From: Stenotrophomonas maltophilia
Lineage (GTDB): Bacteria; Pseudomonadota; Gammaproteobacteria; Xanthomonadales; Xanthomonadaceae
Assembly: GCF_013464915.1 (NCBI RefSeq)
Contig: NZ_RAVT01000031.1
Coordinates: forward strand, 1-64,000
Direction: 5' to 3'
DNA: 64,000 nucleotides
Shown one piece after another: positions 46,782 to 55,416 of the stretch; the stretch's first letter is position 1; each line of letters begins with the position of its first letter. A program made the position numbers and the translations under genes. The notes below the pieces were generated by a model. That model saw only the letters and a list, made by a program, of their open reading frames with translations, was not told the origin of the DNA and made no database searches.

Positions 46782-49700
46782 ATGTCCAACTCCCGCTTCG
46801 TACATCTCCACGTCCACACCGAGTTCTCGCTGGCGGACTCGACCATCCGTGTGCCGGCCAAGCCGGACCAGGCCGACCCGAAAAAGGCCAAGCAGGCCAA
46901 CCTGCTGTCGCGCTCGGTGGAACTCGGCCTGCCCGCGCTGGCGGTGACCGACCTCAACAACCTGTTCGCCCTGGTCAAGTTCTACAAGGCGGCCGAAGGC
47001 GTGGGCATCAAGCCGATCGCCGGTGCCGACGTGCTGATCGCCGAGGAAGGACAGGACCCGTGGCGGATGACCCTGCTGTGCCGCGACCGCGAGGGCTACC
47101 TGAGCCTGTCGCGGTTGCTGACCCGCGCCTGGATGGAAGGCCATCGCCCGGAAGGCGGCGTGGCCATCCACCCGGACTGGCTGAAGGCTGGCAATGCCAA
47201 CCTGTTCGCGCTGGCCGGCCGGCAGAGCCTGGCCGGGCGCCTGGCGCTGGACGGCAAGCATGAGCTGGCCGAGCAGCAGCTGGCCGACTGGCAGCGCGTG
47301 TTCGGCGATGGCCTGCACCTGGAACTGACCCGTACCGGCCGCGAGGGCGAGGAAACCTTCAACCAGTTCGCGCTGATGGCGGCCGGCCAGCGTGGCCTGC
47401 CGGTGGTGGCCAGCAACGACGTGCGGTTCCTGTCGCCGACCGATTTCAGCGCGCACGAAGCGCGCGTGTGCATTTCCACCGGGCGCGTGCTGGACGACCC
47501 CAAGCGCCCGCGCGAGTACAGCGACCAGCAGTACCTGAAGTCGGCCGAGGAGATGTGCGCGCTGTTCGCCGACATCCCCGATGCGATCGACAACACGCTG
47601 GCGCTGGCCGAGCGCTGCAACATCGAGATGCGGCTGGGCACCTACTTCCTGCCCAACTACCCGGTGCCCGACGACGAGACCCTGGACACCTGGATCCAGA
47701 AGATGTCCCGCGACGGCCTGGAAGAGCGCCTGGAGAAGAATCCGCTGGCGCCGGGCAAGACCCGCGAAGAGTACTTCGAACGCCTGGAATTCGAGCTCAA
47801 CACCATCATCAAGATGGGCTTCCCGGGCTACTTCCTGATCGTGGCCGACTTCATCCAGTGGGGCAAGAACCAGGGCATCCCGATCGGCCCGGGCCGTGGT
47901 TCGGGTGCCGGTTCACTGGTGGCGTGGGCGCTGAAGATCACCGATCTGGACCCGCTGCCGTACAACCTGCTGTTCGAGCGCTTCCTGAACCCGGAACGCG
48001 TGTCGATGCCCGACTTCGACATCGACTTCTGCATGGACCGCCGTGACGAGGTGATCGACTACGTCGCGCGCAAGTACGGGCGCGAGCGCGTCAGCCAGAT
48101 CATCACCTACGGCACCATGGCCGCCAAGGCGGTGGTGCGCGACTCCGGCCGCGTGCTCGGTTTCCCGTACGGCCTGGTCGACGGCGTCTCCAAGCTGATC
48201 CCGAACATCCTCGGCATCCACCTGAAGGATGCGCTGGGCAAGGGCAAGGAAGGCCCCAGCTCGGAAATGGCCTCGCCGGAGCTGATCCAGCGCTACGAGA
48301 CCGAGGATGATGTCCGCGACCTGATCGACCTGGCGCTGCAGCTGGAAGACCTGACCCGCAACGCCGGCAAGCACGCCGGTGGCGTGGTGATCGGGCCCGA
48401 GCCGCTGAGCGAGTTCTGCCCGCTGTACGCCGAACACGACGAGAACGGCCTGGGCAAGAATCCGGTCACCCAGTTCGACAAGAACGACGTGGAAGAAGTG
48501 GGCCTGGTGAAGTTCGACTTCCTCGGCCTGCGCACGCTGACCATCATCGACTGGGCGGTGAAGGCGATCAACAAGCGCCACGAACGCGCGGGTATTCCGC
48601 CGGTGGACATCGCCGCGATTCCGCTGGACGACACGCCCACCTACAAGGACATCTTCGCCAACGGCAACACCGGCGCGGTGTTCCAGTTCGAATCCTCGGG
48701 CATGCGCCGCCTGCTGAAGGACGCGCGCCCCGACCGTTTCGAAGACCTGATCGCACTGGTGTCGCTGTACCGCCCCGGCCCGATGGACCTGATTCCTTCG
48801 TTCAACGCGCGTAAGCACGGCCAGGAAGAAATCATCTATCCCGATCCGCGCACCGAAGCCATCCTGAAAGACACCTACGGCATCATGGTGTACCAGGAGC
48901 AGGTGATGCAGATGGCGCAGATCGTCGGCGGCTACTCGCTGGGCGGCGCCGACCTGCTGCGCCGTGCGATGGGCAAGAAGGTGCCGGCCGAAATGGCCAA
49001 GCACCGCGAGATCTTCCGCGAAGGTGCGGCCAAGGACGGCGTGGACGAAGCCAAGGCCGATGCGATCTTCGACCTGATGGAAAAGTTCGCCGGCTACGGC
49101 TTCAACAAGTCGCACGCCGCCGCCTACGCGCTGGTCAGCTACCAGACCGCGTGGTTGAAGCGCCATTACCCGGCCGAGTTCATGGCCGCGACGCTGTCGT
49201 CCGACCTGGACAACACCGACAAGGTGGTCGGCTTCCTCGACGAAGTACGCAACCTCGGCCTGACCGTGCTGCCGCCGAAGGTGAACCAGTCGGCCTTCAT
49301 GTTCGAAGCGGTCACCCCGGACACCATCCAGTACGGCCTGGGCGCGATCAAGGGCGTTGGCCAGGGGGCCTGCGAAGCGGTGGTGGACGAGCGCCTGAAA
49401 GGCGGCGAGTACAAGGACCTGCTCGACTTCTGCACCCGCGTCGGCTCGGCCAAGCTCAACCGGCGCACGCTGGAAGCGATGATCAACTGCGGTGCGCTGG
49501 ACGAGCTCGGCCGCAATCGTGCATCGCTGATGTTGCAGTTGCCGGAGGTGATCAAGGCCACCGACCAGATGGCGCGCGAGCGTGCGTCCGGGCAGAACTC
49601 GCTGTTCGGCGGGCCCGACCCGAGCACCGTGTCGATCCAGCTGGACCTGCCCGAGGCCGAGGAATGGCCGTTGCTGCAGCGCCTGAACGGCGAGCGCGAC

Positions 49701-50372
49701 ACGCTGGGCTTCTACCTGAGCGGCCATCCATTCGACCCCTGGCGTGACGATGTGCGCGACCTGGTCGGCAACGATCTGGGCTCGGTGGAGAAGATCTGGA
49801 GCGCCAACAGCGGTGGCGGCGGTGGCGGCGAAAAGCGCTGGCGACCGGAAGTGCAGACCGTGCTGGCCGGCCAGGTGGTGGGCGTGCGCCGCAAGGGCGA
49901 AAGCCAGATCTTCATCCAGCTGGAAGATGGCCGTGGCCGCGTCGAGTGCAGCGCGTTCTCCGATGCGATGGCCGAGTTCGGCCACCTGATGACCAAGGAC
50001 CGCATCCTGGTGGTCAAGGGTGGCCTGCGCGAGGACGAGTTCAACGGCGGCTATGCATTGCGCATCCGCCAGTGCTGGGACTTCGACGAAGTCTGCGCCA
50101 ACTACGCCACGCGGCTGTCACTGCGCCTGGACCTGCGCCAGCAGCGCCCGGTCTGGGAGCGCATCGACGCCCTGCTCGACCGCCACCGCCCCGGGCGTAC
50201 CCCTCTGCGCCTGGACCTGCTGCTGAAGGGCCCGCAGGGTGGCGTCGCCGGCATGCTCGATGTCTCCGGGCAGAGCGCGGTGCGCATCGACTCCAAGTTG
50301 ATGGAGGCGCTGCGCGCCGACCCGGCCGTGCGCACGCTGAAAGTGCGCTACAGCCCGCCGTGGGCCAGCTGA
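46782..50372 (+). CDS. dnaE: DNA polymerase III subunit alpha
   Basis: 1196 residues (E. coli DnaE 1160). Replicative polymerase catalytic subunit. N-terminal PHP domain FVHLHVHTEFSLADSTIRV; palm domain with PGRGSGAGSLVAWALKITDLDP and catalytic Asp residues in MPDFDIDFCMDRRDEV and VKFDFLGLRTL; fingers/thumb with KSHAAAYALVSYQTAWLK; tandem HhH; OB domain (VLAGQVVGVRRKGESQIFIQLEDG) and a C-terminal tau-binding region. A Gly-rich linker (about 1010, SGGGGGGEKRW) precedes the OB fold. The ribosome site is weak. accA follows after one inserted gene. Confidence 0.97.
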   Translation: MSNSRFVHLHVHTEFSLADSTIRVPAKPDQADPKKAKQANLLSRSVELGLPALAVTDLNNLFALVKFYKAAEGVGIKPIAGADVLIAEEGQDPWRMTLLCRDREGYLSLSRLLTRAWMEGHRPEGGVAIHPDWLKAGNANLFALAGRQSLAGRLALDGKHELAEQQLADWQRVFGDGLHLELTRTGREGEETFNQFALMAAGQRGLPVVASNDVRFLSPTDFSAHEARVCISTGRVLDDPKRPREYSDQQYLKSAEEMCALFADIPDAIDNTLALAERCNIEMRLGTYFLPNYPVPDDETLDTWIQKMSRDGLEERLEKNPLAPGKTREEYFERLEFELNTIIKMGFPGYFLIVADFIQWGKNQGIPIGPGRGSGAGSLVAWALKITDLDPLPYNLLFERFLNPERVSMPDFDIDFCMDRRDEVIDYVARKYGRERVSQIITYGTMAAKAVVRDSGRVLGFPYGLVDGVSKLIPNILGIHLKDALGKGKEGPSSEMASPELIQRYETEDDVRDLIDLALQLEDLTRNAGKHAGGVVIGPEPLSEFCPLYAEHDENGLGKNPVTQFDKNDVEEVGLVKFDFLGLRTLTIIDWAVKAINKRHERAGIPPVDIAAIPLDDTPTYKDIFANGNTGAVFQFESSGMRRLLKDARPDRFEDLIALVSLYRPGPMDLIPSFNARKHGQEEIIYPDPRTEAILKDTYGIMVYQEQVMQMAQIVGGYSLGGADLLRRAMGKKVPAEMAKHREIFREGAAKDGVDEAKADAIFDLMEKFAGYGFNKSHAAAYALVSYQTAWLKRHYPAEFMAATLSSDLDNTDKVVGFLDEVRNLGLTVLPPKVNQSAFMFEAVTPDTIQYGLGAIKGVGQGACEAVVDERLKGGEYKDLLDFCTRVGSAKLNRRTLEAMINCGALDELGRNRASLMLQLPEVIKATDQMARERASGQNSLFGGPDPSTVSIQLDLPEAEEWPLLQRLNGERDTLGFYLSGHPFDPWRDDVRDLVGNDLGSVEKIWSANSGGGGGGEKRWRPEVQTVLAGQVVGVRRKGESQIFIQLEDGRGRVECSAFSDAMAEFGHLMTKDRILVVKGGLREDEFNGGYALRIRQCWDFDEVCANYATRLSLRLDLRQQRPVWERIDALLDRHRPGRTPLRLDLLLKGPQGGVAGMLDVSGQSAVRIDSKLMEALRADPAVRTLKVRYSPPWAS

Positions 50373-50436
50373 GGCTGGCTCTCTGGTTTTCCTGCCTCCC
50401 CTGTTTCCCCGTTCCAAGTATCAAGGACGATTGCCG

Positions 50437-51306
50437 ATGAAGACCCTGCTGTTCCCGTTCGCTGCCGCTCTGGCCCTGGCCGCCTGCTCGCCGTCGAAGA
50501 TCGAGTTCCAGATCGACAACCCGACCGACATGCCGCTGGCGCTGAGCATCGATGGCAAGGACCTGCCGGTGGCCGCACAGGGTTCGCGCCCGATCTCGCT
50601 CGCCGTCGGTGAGCACCGCCTGCACACCGACAAACTGGGCGATGTGCGCTTCATCGTCTACGTCGATGGCCGCGGCGGACTGATCAACCCGACCCTGAGC
50701 GAGTACGTGGTCGCCCGCGAGATCTACGTCACCGACGAGAGCAAGCTGAAGAACTTCGGCACCGGCAAGGCCGGCATCGAGCTGGGTGGCGTCGACTTCG
50801 AAGGCCCGTTCGAGAAGCACCACGAACTGTTCATCGACAAGACCTGGACCTACGGCGTGCGCGAGCCCTTCCCGAAGGAGAAGGTGGTGGCCCACGTCGA
50901 TTCCAGCGGCGGCCAGATCGTGGCCAAGGTGTTCACCGCGCCGGACTTCATCGCCTACGTCGAAGAAGGCATGGGCGAGCCGGGTGCGTTCAAGCGCGAG
51001 CAGCCGGCCGGCTACGTGGCCCCGGCATACCGCCTGGAACCGGCCCCGGCCAGCCTGCCGGTGCTGGTCCCGGCCTTCGAGACCCACGCCGCGCCGCTGC
51101 GCGAGGTCTATGCGCGCTGGCTGAAGGCCACCACCGCCGATGAACAGAAGGCCCTGCGCAAGCAGGACTTCGCCGCACAGATGGCCTTCACCTCGGCCAC
51201 CGCCACGCTGGGCAGCGGGCTGGGCCGGGACGCCAACGAGGCCTACAACGACTTCGTCTCCCAGCGCAGCCAGCTGATGGGCCGCAGCGCCCTGGTGGTG
51301 CCCTGA
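50437..51306 (+). CDS. Lipoprotein of unknown function
   Basis: 289 residues from ATG 50437 (AAGGA at 50423-50427). Lipobox LAAC with Cys17 and Ser at +2, so outer-membrane sorting is likely. I do not recognise the family. Visible are a beta-rich N-terminal half (IEFQIDNPTDMPLALSIDGKDLPV, GDVRFIVYVDGRGGLINPTLSEYVVAREIYV), an RVYVTDES-like middle, and a helical C-terminal part rich in Ala/Arg (REVYARWLKATTADEQKALRKQDF). It separates dnaE from accA, which are usually neighbours, and runs in the same direction with a 64-nt gap after dnaE. Confidence 0.7.
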   Translation: MKTLLFPFAAALALAACSPSKIEFQIDNPTDMPLALSIDGKDLPVAAQGSRPISLAVGEHRLHTDKLGDVRFIVYVDGRGGLINPTLSEYVVAREIYVTDESKLKNFGTGKAGIELGGVDFEGPFEKHHELFIDKTWTYGVREPFPKEKVVAHVDSSGGQIVAKVFTAPDFIAYVEEGMGEPGAFKREQPAGYVAPAYRLEPAPASLPVLVPAFETHAAPLREVYARWLKATTADEQKALRKQDFAAQMAFTSATATLGSGLGRDANEAYNDFVSQRSQLMGRSALVVP

Positions 51307-51419
51307 GCTGACTGGCGCGCCCTGCCCGGCTGCGCTACCGTCGCCTTCCAGACGAGGGCGTACGGGTGGTTTGCACGCATTCGGCTAGAATTCCCCTCTT
51401 CTTTACACGACGGCTTCCG

Positions 51420-52379
51420 ATGAATCCGAACTACCTCGACTTCGAGCAACCCATCGCCGACCTGGAAGCCAAGATCCAGGAACTGCGCAACGCCAGTGCC
51501 GGGCCGGCGGTCAATGTCGAGGCGGAAGTGCACGCGCTGCAGGACAAGCTGCGCATGCGCACCGCGCAGATCTTCCGCAACCTGACCTCGTGGCAGGTGC
51601 TGCAGCTGGCCCGCCACCCGTCGCGGCCGTACACCGCCGACTACCTGCGCATCATCTGCGATGAGTTCCAGGAACTGGCCGGTGACCGTGCCTTCGCCGA
51701 CGACAAGGCCATCATGGGCGGCCTGGCCCGCATCAATGGCCGTTCGGTGATGGTGATCGGCCACCAGAAGGGCCGCGACACCAAGGAAAAGATCAAGCGC
51801 AACTTCGGCATGCCCAAGCCGGAGGGCTACCGCAAGGCCCTGCGCCTGATGAAGATGGCCGAGCGCTTCGGCCTGCCGGTGCTGACCCTGATCGACACCG
51901 CCGGCGCCTGGCCGGGCATCGACGCCGAATCGCGCGGCCAGTCCGAAGCGATCGCACGCAACCTGATCGAGATGGCCGAACTGAAGGTGCCGATCATCTG
52001 CACCGTGATCGGTGAAGGCGGCTCCGGCGGCGCGCTGGCGCTGGGCGTAGGCGACCGCACCGTAATGCTGGAGTACTCGGTGTACTCGACCATCACCCCG
52101 GAAGGCTGCGCCTCGATCCTGTGGAAGGATGCCGGCAAGGCCAAGGATGCCGCCGAGCAGCTGGGCCTGACCGCCCCGCGCCTGAAGAGCCTGGGCCTGG
52201 TCGACAAGGTCGTGCGCGAGCCCACCGGTGGCGCCCACCGCAACCCGACGCAGATGGCCAAGCGCCTGAAGGCCGTGCTGCTGAACGAGCTGGACGCGCT
52301 GGACAAGCTGTCCACCGAGCAGCTGCTGGAGCAGCGCTACACCCGCCTGCGCAGCTACGGCACGTACGAAGCAGCGTAA
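51420..52379 (+). CDS. accA: Acetyl-CoA carboxylase carboxyltransferase subunit alpha
   Basis: 319 residues (E. coli AccA 319) from ATG 51420; a longer frame upstream lacks homology. Together with AccD transfers carboxyl from biotin to acetyl-CoA, the first step of fatty acid synthesis. N-terminal coiled coil [19 protein letters not shown], crotonase-like core with [49 protein letters not shown] and [38 protein letters not shown] at 51386 may be its own -10 box. Ends with a strong terminator. Confidence 0.97.
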   Translation: MNPNYLDFEQPIADLEAKIQELRNASAGPAVNVEAEVHALQDKLRMRTAQIFRNLTSWQVLQLARHPSRPYTADYLRIICDEFQELAGDRAFADDKAIMGGLARINGRSVMVIGHQKGRDTKEKIKRNFGMPKPEGYRKALRLMKMAERFGLPVLTLIDTAGAWPGIDAESRGQSEAIARNLIEMAELKVPIICTVIGEGGSGGALALGVGDRTVMLEYSVYSTITPEGCASILWKDAGKAKDAAEQLGLTAPRLKSLGLVDKVVREPTGGAHRNPTQMAKRLKAVLLNELDALDKLSTEQLLEQRYTRLRSYGTYEAA

Positions 52380-52402
52380 TCGCTACCTGACGTCGGACAA
52401 AG

Positions 52403-52431
52403 AAAAAGCCGGGCAGATGCCCGGCTTTTTT
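52403..52431. terminator. Terminator after accA
   Basis: Stem AAAAAGCCGGGC, loop AGAT, GCCCGGCTTTTTT; usable on both strands. Confidence 0.92.
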
Positions 52432-52508
52432 GTCTGTACCTCGCACAGCATCTACGCATAGCGTGAATTCACTGGGTGCAGCTGCGGCCGTTGATGTTCG
52501 GGCCCGCC

Positions 52509-52684
52509 ATGAGCGAGCCGAGCATCGCAGGGGAATCAGGGGCGAAGAGGCGCCGGTGTCTGAGCGCAGCGAGTTCGGCGCCGTCCCCTGATTCACCGAG
52601 AAGCACAGGGAACCGGTGCGCAGCACCGGCTCGCGTTCGGCGGCGTGTTCTTTGGTTACTTTCTTGCACGAGCAAGAAAGTGAC
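52509..52684 (+). repeat. Structured repeat element, copy C (candidate RNA family)
   Basis: Shares its layout with two copies near 58 kb. Stems in order: GAATCAGGGG (52533-52542) with CCCCTGATTC (52585-52594); inside it GGCGCCG (52549) with CGGCGCC (to 52582), closing the conserved loop TGTCTGAGCGCAGCGAGTT; then CCGGTG/CACCGG (52613-52629); finally the terminator-like GTTACTTTCTTGC / GCAAGAAAGTGAC hairpin (52655-52684), with a G-U pair. Stem sequences differ from the other copies while pairing is retained. The interval 52380-52704 holds only this element and the accA terminator. Confidence 0.7.
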
Positions 52685-52704
52685 ATGTTCGAACGCCCGG
52701 GATC

Positions 52705-53160
52705 TCAGAACGGCTTTGCCAGCACCAGCCACACGATCGGGATGAACGCCAGCAGCGGGATCTCGTTGATCCAGCGCAGCGCGCGCGACGACGGCAGTGC
52801 GCGGCCCTTGGCCACGCCCTTCAGCAGCCGCCCGATCCAGATGAAATACACCAGCAGCACCACCACCAGCCCCAGCTTGGCGTGCAGCCAACCGGCGCCA
52901 CCGGGCGCGACCATGGTCGGGAAATCCGGAATGACCTTGTATCCCAGCCAGAGCACCAGGCCCAGCAGGAAGGCCAGCCCGAACATCGAATGGCCGAAAC
53001 GGTACAGGCGCAGGCCCATCAGCTGCAGGCGCTCGGTCACTGCTGGTTGCCCCGCCGTCTCGGCCAGATTCACCAGGATGCGCGGCAGGTAGAACACCGT
53101 CGCCATCCAGGCCACCACGAACACGATGTGGAAGGTCTTCACCCAGTAGTAGCTCTGCAT
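52705..53160 (-). CDS. hemJ: HemJ-type protoporphyrinogen IX oxidase (CopD-like membrane protein)
   Basis: 151 residues with four hydrophobic segments. Fits the HemJ (UPF0093) family: N-terminus YYWVKTFHIVFVVAWMATVFYLPR with conserved His11, LYRFGHSMFGLAF, GWLHAKLGLVVVLLVYFIWI (conserved His/Lys) and a final Trp/Pro-rich helix with RWINEIPLL. HemJ oxidises protoporphyrinogen IX in haem synthesis in bacteria lacking HemG/HemY; no other haem gene is nearby, so the alternative label CopD-family membrane protein remains possible. Transcribed leftward alone. Confidence 0.75.
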   Translation of the reverse strand: MQSYYWVKTFHIVFVVAWMATVFYLPRILVNLAETAGQPAVTERLQLMGLRLYRFGHSMFGLAFLLGLVLWLGYKVIPDFPTMVAPGGAGWLHAKLGLVVVLLVYFIWIGRLLKGVAKGRALPSSRALRWINEIPLLAFIPIVWLVLAKPF

Positions 53161-53309
53161 GCGCTCGCTCCGGCGGCTGGCGTAGGTTGGCGGCTATTCT
53201 CGCATGCCGTGGCAAAGCCACTGCAGGCACGCATGCCGCGACACATCGACGCATGGCGCGTCGCAACACCGTACGATAGGCGCCGTTTTCCCCGACCGTG
53301 CACCGCCCC

Positions 53310-53900
53310 ATGGACAAGACCTACGACGCCGCCTACTTCCAGCGCTGGTACCGCCGCGCCGACATCGGCGGCAGCGCCCGCCTGGCGCGCAAGGTCGCCC
53401 TGGCCGTTGCCAGCGCCGAGTACTACCTGGAACGACCGATCCGCAGCGTGCTGGACATCGGCTGCGGCGAAGGCGCCTGGCGCGCGCCGCTGCTGAAGCT
53501 GCGTCCGAAGGTCGAATACCTCGGCTTCGACAGCAGCGAGTACGCTGTGCGCCGCTACGGCCGCACCCGCAACCTGCACCTGGCCAGCTTCGGCGACTTC
53601 GCCTGGCTGCGGCCCTGCGCCCCGGTCGATCTGCTGGTGTGTTCGGACGTGATGCACTACGTGCCCGACCGCGAACTGCGTGCCGGCCTGGCCGGCGTGG
53701 CGGAACTGACCGGCGGCGTGGCCTTCCTGGAGACCTTCGCCGCCGAGGACGCGTTCGAGGGCGACCACGAGGGTTTCCAGGCCCGCCCGGCGCGCTGGTA
53801 CCGCCGGACGCTGGCCCGGCACGGCCTGCAGCCGGTAGGGTCGCACTGCTGGCTCGGCCCCGCCCTGGCAGGCGATGCGGCTGCGCTGGAACGGATGTGA
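53310..53900 (+). CDS. SAM-dependent methyltransferase (class I, small)
   Basis: 196 residues from ATG 53310; GTG 53298 is possible. Rossmann-type methyltransferase: motif I VLDIGCGEGAWRAPLL, acidic residue in EYLGFDSSEYA, and VDLLVCSDVMHYVPDRELRAGL as the motif IV/post region. The C-terminal part is short (WYRRTLARHGLQPVGSHCW). The substrate is not readable; the family includes small-molecule and quinone methyltransferases. It is not obviously linked to the neighbours. Confidence 0.8.
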   Translation: MDKTYDAAYFQRWYRRADIGGSARLARKVALAVASAEYYLERPIRSVLDIGCGEGAWRAPLLKLRPKVEYLGFDSSEYAVRRYGRTRNLHLASFGDFAWLRPCAPVDLLVCSDVMHYVPDRELRAGLAGVAELTGGVAFLETFAAEDAFEGDHEGFQARPARWYRRTLARHGLQPVGSHCWLGPALAGDAAALERM

Positions 53901-53993
53901 ATCCGGATTCATTATTTTCAGCCGACTTAACCTGCGGGACACCCGGATGGGATATGCTGCGCGGCAACATATGACCATACATATTCGGTCGTC

Positions 53994-55301
53994 ATGCTCT
54001 ATCAACTGCACGAACTGACCCGCAACCTGCTCGCCCCCTGGGTGCACCAGGCCCAGGCCAACGCCAAATTCTTCGCCAACCAGGGCCACTGGTGGTCGCA
54101 GATGCCGGGCGCTGATCGCCTGGCGGCGGTCAATGAGCTCTTCCATCGCATCGGCAAGGATTACGAGAAGCCCGAGTGGGGCATCAACGAAATCGACGTC
54201 GATGGCGAGCGCGTGCCGATCGTCGTGCACGAGGAAGTGAGCAAGCCGTTCTGCAAGCTGCTGCGCTTCAAGCGCCACAGCAATGAAGCCGACCAGCTGC
54301 ACACCATGCTCAACCAGCCGTTCGTGCTGGTGGTGGCGCCGCTGTCCGGCCACCACGCCACGCTGCTGCGCGATACCGTGCGCACGCTGCTGCGCGACCA
54401 CCGCGTGTACGTTACCGACTGGGTGGATGCGCGCATGGTGCCGGCCAGCGAAGGCGAGTTCGGCCTGGACGACTACATCGCCTACATCCAGGAATTCATC
54501 CGCCACCTCGGCGTCGAGCGCCTGCACGTGGTGAGCGTGTGCCAGCCGACCGTACCGGTGCTGGCGGCGGTTTCGCTGATGGCCAGCCGAGGCGAGCCGA
54601 CCCCGCGCACGCTGGTGATGATGGGCGGCCCGATCGACGCACGCTGCAGCCCCACCGCGGTGAACAACCTGGCCACGCAGAACCCGCTGTCGTGGTTCGA
54701 GAACAACGTCATCCACACCGTGCCGGCCAGCTATCCCGGCGCCGGTCGCCGCGTGTACCCGGGCTTCCTGCAGCACGCCGGCTTCCTGTCGATGAACCCC
54801 AGCCGCCACTTCAGCTCGCACTGGGATTTCTACACCGACCTGGTCAAGGGCGACCTGGAAGACGCCGACGCGCACCGTCGTTTCTACGACGAGTACAACG
54901 CGGTGCTGGACATGCCGGCCAAGTACTACCTGGACACGATTTCCGTGGTGTTCCAGGACTTCCTGCTGCCGCGCGGCGAGTGGGTGGTCAACGGCGAGAA
55001 GGTCGATCCGTCGGCCATCCGCGATACCGCGCTGCTGAGCATCGAAGGCGAACTGGACGACATCGCCGGCCTTGGCCAGACCGAAGCCGCGCAGGCACTG
55101 TGCACCGGCATCGACGCTGATCGCCGCGAGCATTTCATCGTCGAAGGTGCCGGCCACTACGGCATCTTCAGCGGCCGTCGCTGGCGCGAAGTGGTGTATC
55201 CGAAGGTGCGCGACTTCTTCGCCGCGCATGCCGAAGCACCGGCGGCGAAGGCCACGAAGAAGAAGAGCAACGTCACTCCGCTGCGCCGCAAGGCGGGGTA
55301 A
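53994..55301 (+). CDS. phaZ: Intracellular polyhydroxybutyrate depolymerase
   Basis: 435 residues. Alpha/beta-hydrolase-like PHB depolymerase of the intracellular type, with a Cys nucleophile: Cys183 in VVSVCQPTVPVL, the same position number as Cys183 of Ralstonia PhaZa1. The catalytic Asp lies in SIEGELDDIAGL and the catalytic His in VEGAGHYGIFSGRRWR. The N-terminus MLYQLHELTRNLLAPW is typical. A Lys-rich C-terminus (AAKATKKKSNVTPLRRKAG) is unusual and may aid granule or nucleic acid binding. It degrades stored PHB or short hydroxybutyrate oligomers. No phaC synthase or phasin lies in the window. Confidence 0.88.
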   Translation: MLYQLHELTRNLLAPWVHQAQANAKFFANQGHWWSQMPGADRLAAVNELFHRIGKDYEKPEWGINEIDVDGERVPIVVHEEVSKPFCKLLRFKRHSNEADQLHTMLNQPFVLVVAPLSGHHATLLRDTVRTLLRDHRVYVTDWVDARMVPASEGEFGLDDYIAYIQEFIRHLGVERLHVVSVCQPTVPVLAAVSLMASRGEPTPRTLVMMGGPIDARCSPTAVNNLATQNPLSWFENNVIHTVPASYPGAGRRVYPGFLQHAGFLSMNPSRHFSSHWDFYTDLVKGDLEDADAHRRFYDEYNAVLDMPAKYYLDTISVVFQDFLLPRGEWVVNGEKVDPSAIRDTALLSIEGELDDIAGLGQTEAAQALCTGIDADRREHFIVEGAGHYGIFSGRRWREVVYPKVRDFFAAHAEAPAAKATKKKSNVTPLRRKAG

Positions 55302-55316
55302 TGCCCCGCCCGACCC

Positions 55317-55409
55317 GGGGTCGGATCCCTTTCCAACGGAAAGGGCTCTGACCCCAGCACGATCGGATCCGGGGTCAGAGCCCTGTTCTGCGAAAAGGGA
55401 TCCGACCCC
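55317..55409. repeat. Two inverted 39-bp hairpin repeats (GGGGTCGGATCC type)
   Basis: 55317-55355 and 55371-55409 are 39-bp hairpins in opposite orientation. Each has outer stem GGGGTC/GACCCC, then a 4-nt symmetrical mismatch (GGAT opposite CTCT, or AGAG opposite ATCC), then an inner stem CCCTTTCC/GGAAAGGG or a variant. They lie between the convergent phaZ and HAAS-sensor genes and may act as terminators. Confidence 0.75.
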
Positions 55410-55416
55410 TGACCAC

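Noticed and set aside
53960-53997. Regulator site TGACC-N10-GGTCG before phaZ
   Set aside because: The symmetry is only partial (arms of four to five bases), so it is too weak to list as an operator.
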